Assembly (NCBI RefSeq): GCF_003217495.1
Contig: NZ_QJSW01000010.1
Location: forward strand, 62,001-126,000
Reading direction: 5' to 3'
DNA: 64,000 nt
Origin: Paenibacillus barcinonensis
Lineage (GTDB): Bacteria; Bacillota; Bacilli; Paenibacillales; Paenibacillaceae
Shown here one piece after another: positions 1 to 7,933 of the stretch. Every line of letters begins with the position of its first letter. Position 1 is the stretch's first letter. The translations under genes and the position numbers were made by a program. Below the pieces are notes generated by a model. It saw only the letters and a list, made by a program, of their open reading frames with translations. It made no database searches and was not told the origin of the DNA.

Positions 1-2
1 CG

Positions 3-950
3 ATTCCGGCATTGACCAAGCAGGATCTGTTGTGGCCAGTGGATGATTATATCAAGAACGATAAAGTGTTTAATCAGAAAACAACGAAGGAATATATGCA
101 GTATGAAGGTAAAGGGTATGGCTTTACAGAAGACCAGTCCTCCTTTATCAACGGCATTTTCTATAACCGCACATTGATGCAGGAGCTGGGCTTGAAACCA
201 CTTCAGGAGTATGTCGATGCAGACGAATGGAATTGGGATACCTTCTTGAGTGTGGCGAAGCAAGCCAATAAGGACCGTAACAATGACGGCAAGCTGGATA
301 CGTGGGGACTTGCTCAAACAGGTCTGCTCGAGCCAATTTTGTATTCAAACGAAGCTTCCCTGACCAAAGAGGACAAACAGAATCTGGAAGATCCAAAAAC
401 AAAAGAAGCACTGAATTTCTTGTCCAAGTTGGCTACAGAGAAAGTGGGCAGACCGACAGAGGGAGGCGATTGGACTGAGCCGGCGACCTTCTTCCGTCAA
501 GGAAATACACTGATGTATTCCGGCGCAATGTATGAGATTGAAGGCATCAAAAATGATATGGCTGACTATGATATTGGCTTCCTGCCTTATCCGAAGGGTC
601 CTAGCGCTACAGCATATCACTCCGGTGAGTCCCGCTATCAAGCAATTACGATCCCTAAAGCTGTCGAAAATCCAGAGCAGCTGATGTATATCTGGGAAAA
701 AATCAATGAGATTGATTCCATCTATGATTATCCGGAGCAATCCACACTGGAAAGACATCTGACGGACGAGGCAGATATCAACAACGCCAGAGCGGTAGCC
801 GCTGGCATGCTGGTTCTCGACCACAATACGTTCCCGTCCCTGCCGTTCTGGGATTTTGATGGAGAGCTGAAGGAGGGCGTGTCCGTATCTACGCTTATTG
901 AGAAATACAAGGCTCCTTTCCAATCCGCAATTGATGAGGTGTACAAATAA
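3..950 (+). CDS. Extracellular solute-binding protein (family 1), 5' truncated by window
   Basis: The reading frame is open from the first bases, so the true start lies outside the window. About 315 C-terminal residues are present and look like a sugar-type ABC solute-binding protein: an alternation of 'NxDGKLDTWGLA'-type text (the usual D-x-D/N-G-x-x-D segment), aromatic residues and a C-terminal helix ending in DEVYK. It would capture an oligosaccharide outside the membrane and hand it to the permease pair just downstream. It is the first gene of a dense plus-strand cluster. A strong hairpin follows the stop. The ligand cannot be told from sequence. Confidence 0.85.
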   Translation: MPALTKQDLLWPVDDYIKNDKVFNQKTTKEYMQYEGKGYGFTEDQSSFINGIFYNRTLMQELGLKPLQEYVDADEWNWDTFLSVAKQANKDRNNDGKLDTWGLAQTGLLEPILYSNEASLTKEDKQNLEDPKTKEALNFLSKLATEKVGRPTEGGDWTEPATFFRQGNTLMYSGAMYEIEGIKNDMADYDIGFLPYPKGPSATAYHSGESRYQAITIPKAVENPEQLMYIWEKINEIDSIYDYPEQSTLERHLTDEADINNARAVAAGMLVLDHNTFPSLPFWDFDGELKEGVSVSTLIEKYKAPFQSAIDEVYK

Positions 951-963
951 GCATTACTAATTA

Positions 964-1000
964 CGGGCAGAACGCACGGGTAGCAGGTGCGGTCTGCCCG
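964..1000 (+). other. Intercistronic hairpin behind the solute-binding gene
   Basis: CGGGCAGA pairs with TCTGCCCG and, inside it, CGCAC pairs with GTGCG, leaving a 9-base loop. No U-run follows, so it is more likely an mRNA-stabilising or processing element, or a partial terminator, than a full stop. Such hairpins behind a solute-binding gene are known to raise its level over the permease genes; that role is inferred here. Confidence 0.6.
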
Positions 1001-1055
1001 GTTAGTCAATCGTTCAATTGTCGATACGCTTACAGGAAAGGGGATACATTCAAAT

Positions 1056-3953
1056 ATGCGGTCACGTAAGAAAAAGGGACTGATTCTGGTACTTGTTCTG
1101 GCTTTGGTGTTCTCGATCATCGTGATCTATCCAACGCAGGATAAGAGCCCCGGAACGGTACATGCACTTGAGGATTTTGAAGCTGTATCAGGCACCAAGG
1201 ATTCACGAGGCTATGAACATTATCGGGAAGCGTATGCGAGCACAGCCAAACCGGCCACAACCGTACGAGTTGAAGGCGAGGCTTACGCCGAGGCAGATAA
1301 CGCGGAGTTTGAAGTCGTGCAAGGATATGCTGGTCTGGACGGCAGTGCCGTAATTACTCCCGAATCCGGAGCCATTCGCTGGGATGTACCTGTTCAAGTG
1401 AGTGGTTTATATCACGTTCGCATTCATTATTATCCTGTCGAAGGCAAAAGCTCCGGGATAGAACGCAAGCTGGAGCTTAACGGAGAGGTTCCTTTCCGGG
1501 AAGCGGATGTACTTCTGTTCGACAGGGTATGGGGGAATCGCGAAGATCACATCCGGCAGGATGATCGTGGTAACGATCTCAGACCGAGACAGGTGGAGCA
1601 GCCGGAATGGCAGCTTGCTTCGTTCAGAGACAGTGCCGGGTATTTCGAGGAACCGTTTCAGTTTTATTTTGAAAAGGGTACCCAGCAATTATCGTTAACC
1701 TCTCTGAGAGAAAGTATGGCGATTGATTACATTGAGTTGTATCAGGAAGAAGCGGTTCCAGCGTATGCCGAACTGAAAAAGAGTTATGAGGCAGCAGGCT
1801 TGAAGGCAGCCAGCTCCGTGATGCTGAAGGTTCAAGGGGAAGATGCAGTCACCAAATCATCTCCTACACTGGCACCTATCTCGGATCGCTCCAGTCCATC
1901 ACTGGAACCTTATGATGTCTCCAAAATCCGTATCAATGCCATTGGCGGCGTGAACTGGAAGCTGCCTGGTGAATGGGTCGAATGGGAGCTTGATGTACCT
2001 GAAGATGGACTGTACCAGATTGCGTTAAAAGTGAAGCAGGATCAGCTTCGCGGCATCTATGCCACGCGTAGCCTGACCATCGACGGCAAGACTCCGTTCG
2101 AGGAGATGAAACGAATTCGCTTTAATTACAGCCCTTCCTGGCAGACCGAAGTGCTTGGCAATAATGAAGATGAGCCTTATCTCTTTAATCTCAAGGAAGG
2201 CAAGCATCGCTTACGGATGACGGTTACGCTTGGCGACATTGCTCCACTCTTGCGAACAGTGGAATCTAGTGTACTTGAACTAAATGACATGTATCGCAAA
2301 ATTTTGATGATTACCTCCAACAAACCTGATCCTCTTCGAGACTACCAGTTGGAGAAACGTATTCCCGAGATGACCGAGGTATTTGATAGACAGGTTGAGG
2401 TCCTCAGCTCTGTTGCTAACTATTTGGAAAAGGCAACAGGCGAGCAGAGTGATAAAGTAGCCATTCTGCACGCGATGGTTGTACAGCTCAAAGATATGGC
2501 TGCCAGACCAGAGACGGTTCCTAAACGGCTGGATACGTTCAAAATTAACGTTGGCGGTCTCGGAACATGGATTTTGACGGTACGGGAGCAGCCGATTACG
2601 ATGGATTATTTGATGGTGACTACGCCTGATCAAGAGCTGCCCAAGGCAGAAGCGTCCGCCGTGCAGCAGGTGAAGCATGAACTTGGTGCTTACGTTGCAT
2701 CGTACACCGAAGATTATGACAGCATCGGTAATGTGGAGAAGAAGAAGGATTCCATTACAGTATGGATCACCACGGGACGGGATCAGGCTCAAGTGCTGAA
2801 GGGTATGATTGACGATACGTTCACGCCAGACACTGACGTTTCCGTGCAGCTTCGACTTGTTCCGCCCAATATTCTGCTGCCTGCAACACTGTCTGGTGAA
2901 GGGCCTGACGTCGCCATGCAAATGGGTGAAGATATTCCGGTGAACTATGCGATGCGGAATGCAGCGGCTGATCTGAGCCAATTCCCGGATTATAAGGATA
3001 TCGCCAGCCGATTCCGCGCAAGCGGACTAACGCCTTATCAGTATAATGGCGGTGTGTACGCACTGCCAGAGCAGCAGCATTTCCCAATGCTGTTCTACCG
3101 CAAGGACATTCTGGATGAGTTGGGTCTGGAGCCGCCAAAAACGTGGCAGGACGTTTACAATGCAATCGCCGTATTGCAGAAGCACAACATGGAGTTTTAT
3201 TTGCCCATAGAGGATACAACGAATAATGCCAATATGGTTCCAAATGCAACGTTTGCTATGCTCTTATATCAGAACGATGGAGCATTTTATACCGAGGACG
3301 GGAAAAGGAGCGCGCTTGATTCGGAGATTTCAATGGATGCGTTCAAACGGTGGACGCAATTCTATACCAATTACAAATTCCCGCTCAAGGCGGACTTTCC
3401 AAACCGTTTCCGTACTGGAGAGATGCCCATCGGTATTGCTGATTATACAACATACAACATGCTGACGGTTCTGGCTCCAGAAATCCGAAATCTGTGGGAC
3501 TTCACTATCGTACCAGGTACACAGCTTCCCGATGGCTCCATCCGACATGAGGTAGCGAGTGCGACCAGTGCGGTCATGATGCTTGAAAATGCGGCTAATA
3601 AGGAGGCGGCATGGAAGTTCATGAAGTGGTGGACGGATGAGTCAACCCAGATCGAGTATGGACGGGAAATGGAAGGCTTGATGGGTGCAGCTGCCCGTTA
3701 CCCTACAGCAAATATCGAAGCGTTAGAGCAATTACCATGGCCAGTGAAGGACTATCAGAACCTGGAGAAGCAGTGGGAGTGGGTGCAGGGGATTCCGCAG
3801 CTGCCAGGGGGATATTTTACAGGTCGACATCTGGATAATGCCTTCCGTAAGGTTGTTAATGCCAACGAAAATCCGCGAGAAGCTTTATCGGACTATGTGC
3901 TTTATATTGACGATGAGATCGAATTGAAACGCAAGGAATTTAATCTGAGGTAA
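1056..3953 (+). CDS. Membrane-anchored beta-sandwich / solute-binding fusion protein
   Basis: The 965-residue product starts at the ATG preceded by AGGAAAGGGG; an upstream in-frame start lacks such a site. Residues 8-27 form one hydrophobic anchor without a lipobox cysteine. Residues about 65-235 and 280-410 look like two galactose-binding-type beta-sandwiches (patterns such as 'SGLYHVRIHYYP' and 'DGLYQIALKVK', each with a buried Gly-Trp strand). A helical linker follows. From about 575 to the end the protein is a family 1 solute-binding protein (GPDVAMQMGEDIPVNYA, WTDESTQIEYGREMEGLMG). It probably sits on the outer membrane face and presents glycan to the permeases at 3973-5807. It is much longer than the usual 420-560 residues of solute-binding proteins because of the N-terminal modules. 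Function of those modules is inferred from fold pattern only. Confidence 0.82.
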   Translation: MRSRKKKGLILVLVLALVFSIIVIYPTQDKSPGTVHALEDFEAVSGTKDSRGYEHYREAYASTAKPATTVRVEGEAYAEADNAEFEVVQGYAGLDGSAVITPESGAIRWDVPVQVSGLYHVRIHYYPVEGKSSGIERKLELNGEVPFREADVLLFDRVWGNREDHIRQDDRGNDLRPRQVEQPEWQLASFRDSAGYFEEPFQFYFEKGTQQLSLTSLRESMAIDYIELYQEEAVPAYAELKKSYEAAGLKAASSVMLKVQGEDAVTKSSPTLAPISDRSSPSLEPYDVSKIRINAIGGVNWKLPGEWVEWELDVPEDGLYQIALKVKQDQLRGIYATRSLTIDGKTPFEEMKRIRFNYSPSWQTEVLGNNEDEPYLFNLKEGKHRLRMTVTLGDIAPLLRTVESSVLELNDMYRKILMITSNKPDPLRDYQLEKRIPEMTEVFDRQVEVLSSVANYLEKATGEQSDKVAILHAMVVQLKDMAARPETVPKRLDTFKINVGGLGTWILTVREQPITMDYLMVTTPDQELPKAEASAVQQVKHELGAYVASYTEDYDSIGNVEKKKDSITVWITTGRDQAQVLKGMIDDTFTPDTDVSVQLRLVPPNILLPATLSGEGPDVAMQMGEDIPVNYAMRNAAADLSQFPDYKDIASRFRASGLTPYQYNGGVYALPEQQHFPMLFYRKDILDELGLEPPKTWQDVYNAIAVLQKHNMEFYLPIEDTTNNANMVPNATFAMLLYQNDGAFYTEDGKRSALDSEISMDAFKRWTQFYTNYKFPLKADFPNRFRTGEMPIGIADYTTYNMLTVLAPEIRNLWDFTIVPGTQLPDGSIRHEVASATSAVMMLENAANKEAAWKFMKWWTDESTQIEYGREMEGLMGAAARYPTANIEALEQLPWPVKDYQNLEKQWEWVQGIPQLPGGYFTGRHLDNAFRKVVNANENPREALSDYVLYIDDEIELKRKEFNLR

Positions 3954-3972
3954 AGGAAAGGGAGGGTAACGG

Positions 3973-4929
3973 TTGCAAGCCAAAACATCTGAGACAGCCG
4001 CCGCTCCTGTTATGCATACTCGCCAGGTCGGCTGGTGGTCGCAATTAAGAAGGAAGTTGTATCTTAGCAGGCATTATTACGTATTAATGGCACCCTTTAT
4101 GCTGATCTTTTTCATGTTTACGGTCATTCCGGTCGGCATTTCACTAGGGCTCAGCTTTTTTCACTTCAACATGCTGGAATTCCCGCGATTTGTCGGTTGG
4201 CAAAATTATTCACGGCTATTCCTGAATGATGATGTATTTTTGATCGCACTCAAAAACACACTGCTTTTTGCCGTCATAACGGGTCCGGTCAGTTACATCG
4301 CCTGTTTTTTGTTTGCATGGATTATCAATGAGCTTTCGCCAAAAGTGCGGGCGGTCATGACACTGGTTTTCTATGCTCCCTCTATATCAGGCAACGTATT
4401 TTTCATCTGGCTAATTATTTTCTCAGGCGACAGCTACGGTTACATGAACGGGTTCCTGATGCGGCTCGGCATTGTGCTGGAGCCCATTCAATGGCTGGCC
4501 AACGAGAAATATGTACTAGGCATTGTTATTCTCGTACAGCTCTGGCTTAGTCTTGGAACGAGTTTTCTCGCCTTTATTGCCGGTTTACAGACGATTGACC
4601 GCTCGCTGGTGGAAGCAGGAACAGTGGACGGGATCAAAAATCGCTGGCAGGAGCTCTGGTACATTACGCTGCCATCCATGAGACCGCAGCTGATGTTTGG
4701 TGCAGTCATGCAGATTACAGCCTCATTTGCTGTAGCCGAAATCTCGATAGCGCTTGCCGGGTTCCCGAGTGTTAACTATGCGGCGCATACCGTAGTTACC
4801 CATCTGATGGACTATGGTACGATTCGCTTCGAAATGGGGTACGCCTCCGCAATCGCCACTGTTTTGTTTGCACTGATGCTTGGCACCAACGTGTTCACGC
4901 AAAAAATGCTTAGAAAGATAGGTGAATGA
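3973..4929 (+). CDS. Sugar ABC transporter permease (MalF/UgpA type)
   Basis: A 318-residue permease with six predicted membrane segments, starting at TTG behind GGGAGGG. The cytoplasmic EAA loop is seen as EAGTVDGIKNRWQELWYI followed by TLP at about residues 215-240; this is the surface that docks the shared ATPase. Its stop overlaps the next permease start by ATGA, so the two are translationally coupled and should form a heterodimer. No ATP-binding subunit is encoded nearby, as is usual for CUT1 sugar importers of Gram-positive bacteria that borrow an MsmX-type ATPase. Substrate unknown, probably an oligosaccharide handled with the solute-binding proteins upstream. Confidence 0.92.
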   Translation: MQAKTSETAAAPVMHTRQVGWWSQLRRKLYLSRHYYVLMAPFMLIFFMFTVIPVGISLGLSFFHFNMLEFPRFVGWQNYSRLFLNDDVFLIALKNTLLFAVITGPVSYIACFLFAWIINELSPKVRAVMTLVFYAPSISGNVFFIWLIIFSGDSYGYMNGFLMRLGIVLEPIQWLANEKYVLGIVILVQLWLSLGTSFLAFIAGLQTIDRSLVEAGTVDGIKNRWQELWYITLPSMRPQLMFGAVMQITASFAVAEISIALAGFPSVNYAAHTVVTHLMDYGTIRFEMGYASAIATVLFALMLGTNVFTQKMLRKIGE

Positions 4930-5807
4930 CGATGACCAGCAAAGTTCGTGCCATCTTCGGCATGCCGAAGAGACTCAATAGGTCATTTGCCGTCAGTTTC
5001 ATGTTGTTTGCACTGCTGGCTGTGTTTGGGTCATTTATGGTGCTTCCGTTGATCTACGCCGTAAATAATGCCTTCAAGCCCCTGGATGAACTTTTTATAT
5101 TCCCGCCGCGCTTCTGGGTCAACAATCCGACGACTGAAAATTTCGCGGATTTGATTAACCTGATGGGCAATTCATGGGTACCGTTATCCCGTTATATTGC
5201 CAACACATTGCTCATCACATTGGTGGGTACGGCCGGGCATATTCTGTTAGCCTCGGCAGCAGCGTATCCGCTTGCCAAATACCGTTTTCCGGGGTCCAAA
5301 ATATTGTTTACTATTGTGATCCTGTCCCTGATGTTCTCGCCGCACGTTACGGCAATTCCTAACTACATGGTCATGTCATGGCTCGGATGGATCAACACAC
5401 ACGCCTCCATCATTGTGCCTTCACTGGCATTTTCACTCGGTCTGTTTCTGATGAAACAGTTCATGGAGCAGATTCCCGATGCACTGCTTGAGGCGGCGAA
5501 AATTGATGGGGCGAATGAATACCGGATATTCTGGAGCATTGTGATGCCTAACGTAAAGCCAGCATGGCTTACATTAATGATTTTGCAATTTCCTGCACTG
5601 TGGGGAACGGACGGTGGCAGTTTTATCTACAGCGAAAATCTGAAAACACTGCACTATGCGCTCAGTCAGATCGTGCAGGGGGGCATTGCCCGGGCAGGTG
5701 TCGGTGCAGCGGTAGCATTGCTGCTGATGATCGTTCCGATCACCCTGTTCATTATCTCTCAGAGCAGTGTGATGCAGACTATGGCGACTTCAGGCATGAA
5801 AGAATAG
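4926..5807 (+). CDS. Carbohydrate ABC transporter permease (MalG type)
   Basis: This 293-residue inner-membrane protein is the partner of the preceding permease. It has the MalG-type layout of six hydrophobic helices and an EAA loop, EAAKIDGANEYRIFWSIVMP, at about residues 185-205. A second possible ATG lies two codons in (4932). It overlaps the previous gene by four bases. The following NHL-repeat gene starts only 15 bases after its stop, so all are probably on one transcript. Confidence 0.92.
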   Translation: MTMTSKVRAIFGMPKRLNRSFAVSFMLFALLAVFGSFMVLPLIYAVNNAFKPLDELFIFPPRFWVNNPTTENFADLINLMGNSWVPLSRYIANTLLITLVGTAGHILLASAAAYPLAKYRFPGSKILFTIVILSLMFSPHVTAIPNYMVMSWLGWINTHASIIVPSLAFSLGLFLMKQFMEQIPDALLEAAKIDGANEYRIFWSIVMPNVKPAWLTLMILQFPALWGTDGGSFIYSENLKTLHYALSQIVQGGIARAGVGAAVALLLMIVPITLFIISQSSVMQTMATSGMKE

Positions 5808-5822
5808 AAAGGAGGCAGCAAA

Positions 5823-7298
5823 TTGCAGCATAACACGCCAAAAGGCACAAGAAAACAACGGAAATGGATCATCATGAGCATGGTCTGCCTCCTGCTGTTC
5901 AGTTCAGCAGCATTACCTGCGAGCGCAGACGGTCAAGCCGATGCTTACCATTATTCATTCTATGGTGATGCCGTTCCGGCTCCGGCCGCATATGAGGCAA
6001 CCATGATCATAACGGGCAAGAGACTGAATATCAGTCCGTTCAAGGAACCAAGTGATATGCATGTTACGGCGGATGAACGTGTGTATGTGCTGGATTCAGG
6101 CAACGCACGCATTGTCGAGCTCGACCGGAATTTCATGCTTGTACGGACCATTGATTCGTTTCAAAACAAAGGGAAAAAGGATCAGTTTAAAAATCCTCAA
6201 GGCCTGTTTGTTACAGATAAAGGAGATATTCTCATTGCCGATTCGGACAATCAGCGGGTGGTTCATCTGAATGACAAGGGCGAGCTCATTAAGATTGTGG
6301 CTGAACCGAAATCAGATTTGTTAAAAGAAGATTTTCAGTTCAAGCCCATTCGGATTGTGATGGATAAAGGGGAACGCATCTATGTTATGGCCGAAGGCGT
6401 ATTTGACGGCTTCATGGAATTCAGTGCAGATGGCGAATTTTCCTCCTTCATCGGGGCTAACCGGGTGCAGGTTGATCCAGTGGAGTATTTGTGGAAACGA
6501 CTCGCCACTCGCGAGCAACGAAGTCAGATGGTGATGTTTACACCGACCGAATTCACCAATCTGGACATGGACGAAGAGGGATTTATCTATGCAACCAGTG
6601 GGGATCGTGGTAAAGATCCGATCAAAAAGCTGAATGCACAGGGAACGGACATTTTGCGGAGAGAAGGCTATTCAGCTCCTCAAGGCGACTTGCGATACAT
6701 GAACGAAAGCGGGCCTTCTCGTCTGATTGATGTGGATGTGGGAGACAGCGATATGTACTCCGTACTGGATTCAAACAAAGGCCGGATCTTCACTTATAAC
6801 GGTGACGGCTACTTACTTCATATCTTTGGCGGAATCGGTAACCGGCTAGGCTTGTTTAATACCCCTGTCGCATTGGAGAGGGCAGGTGACCGTATGCTGG
6901 TACTGGATAAAGCGCTTGGTGAAATCACGGTGTTCCAAACAACAGAGTACGGCCGTACCTTGCATAATGCGGTGCGCAGTTATTACAACGGCGAAGAAGA
7001 TCAGTCCTCGCAGCTCTTTGCCAAGGCAGCGGAGATGAATGCCAATCTGGAATACGCCTATGCGGGAATTGGTAAAGCGCTGCTTCGCCAAAAGCAGTAC
7101 GCCGAGTCGGCCGAATATTTCAAACAAAGCATGGAGCGCAAAGGATACTCCAAAGCGTTCCTGTTGTATAGGAAAGAGCTGATGCGCGAGCATTTTTCAT
7201 GGGTGATGTCCGGTATATTCCTGGCTGCAGCTGCGCTCGTCACCGTTGTTATCGTTCGCAGACAGAGAAGGAGGACAACGAATGCAGGCATCAAGTAA
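5823..7298 (+). CDS. NHL-repeat / TPR membrane protein of the transporter operon
   Basis: The 491-residue product starts at TTG, five bases behind AAAGGAGGCAGC. Residues 1-35 are a signal sequence ending at a likely ASA site. Residues about 55-340 contain NHL-type beta-propeller blades (phrases like 'VYVLDSGNARIVELD' and 'ILIADSDNQRVVHLN'). Residues about 375-430 form one or two TPR helices (NLEYAYAGIGKALLRQKQYAESAEYF), and a membrane helix near 455-475 is followed by basic residues, giving an outside propeller and a short inside tail. NHL propellers bind proteins or carbohydrate; here it may scaffold the surface transporter complex. It overlaps the next gene by 17 bases. No characterised relative is recognised, so the role is inference. 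Confidence 0.78.
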   Translation: MQHNTPKGTRKQRKWIIMSMVCLLLFSSAALPASADGQADAYHYSFYGDAVPAPAAYEATMIITGKRLNISPFKEPSDMHVTADERVYVLDSGNARIVELDRNFMLVRTIDSFQNKGKKDQFKNPQGLFVTDKGDILIADSDNQRVVHLNDKGELIKIVAEPKSDLLKEDFQFKPIRIVMDKGERIYVMAEGVFDGFMEFSADGEFSSFIGANRVQVDPVEYLWKRLATREQRSQMVMFTPTEFTNLDMDEEGFIYATSGDRGKDPIKKLNAQGTDILRREGYSAPQGDLRYMNESGPSRLIDVDVGDSDMYSVLDSNKGRIFTYNGDGYLLHIFGGIGNRLGLFNTPVALERAGDRMLVLDKALGEITVFQTTEYGRTLHNAVRSYYNGEEDQSSQLFAKAAEMNANLEYAYAGIGKALLRQKQYAESAEYFKQSMERKGYSKAFLLYRKELMREHFSWVMSGIFLAAAALVTVVIVRRQRRRTTNAGIK

Positions 7299-7917
7299 AC
7301 AATTGTACCAGGTTCCACTGCATCTGATTTTCCATCCATTCGATGGTTACTGGGAATTGAAGTATGAACGGAATCAAAGAACGACATTGCTGATCTCGTT
7401 GATGATTATGGTTCTGCTGGTGATCACTAAAATTTTGCAGGCGCAGTATAGTGGATTTCTTATTAATTTTAACAATCCCAAGTATCTGAATAGTCTGCTT
7501 GAAGTGGTATATGTGATCGTTCCAGTCCTGTTCTGGTGTGTAGCTAACTGGTCTTTAACTACACTCATGGATGGGGAGGGCAAGTTCTCCGAGATTTTCA
7601 TGTCCACATGTTTTGCACTGGTGCCGATGTTTCTGGTGCACTTCCCGTGGATTTGGCTGAGTCTCGCGATCTCTGCACAGGAGACGGCATTTTATTATTT
7701 TTCTAACGCAATAGCCGTGTGCTGGACGATCTATCTGCTGTTTGTGGGCAATATGACCGTGCATCAATATACACCTGCCAAAACGATTCTGACGATGCTG
7801 CTGACCCTTGTGGCTATGGCATTCATGGCATTTCTATGCTTGTTATTCTTTAGCCTTATACAGCAGATTGTATCCTTTGCATACACCATTTATCAGGAAT
7901 TAGTGCTTCGGGGCTAG
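7282..7917 (+). CDS. YIP1-family-like integral membrane protein
   Basis: The start is set at the ATG behind AGAAGGAGG inside the end of the previous gene, giving 211 residues; an upstream in-frame start is not preceded by such a site. After an amphipathic N-terminus with a 'LIFHPFDGYWELKYE' segment, five or so hydrophobic helices follow. This matches the bacterial Yip1 domain pattern, in which a conserved P-x-D/G-x-W stretch precedes the membrane bundle. Function of bacterial Yip1 proteins is not established. Its fixed place between the NHL protein and the DUF5696 lipoprotein suggests a membrane partner of one of them. Confidence 0.75.
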   Translation: MQASSKQLYQVPLHLIFHPFDGYWELKYERNQRTTLLISLMIMVLLVITKILQAQYSGFLINFNNPKYLNSLLEVVYVIVPVLFWCVANWSLTTLMDGEGKFSEIFMSTCFALVPMFLVHFPWIWLSLAISAQETAFYYFSNAIAVCWTIYLLFVGNMTVHQYTPAKTILTMLLTLVAMAFMAFLCLLFFSLIQQIVSFAYTIYQELVLRG

Positions 7918-7933
7918 GAAGGAGGAAAACACA

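Noticed and set aside
148-923. Minus-strand open frames opposite the first solute-binding gene
   Set aside because: They lie antisense to a clear coding region, lack ribosome sites and give Cys/His/Arg-rich products typical of shadow frames. The same holds for the many antisense frames across the window.
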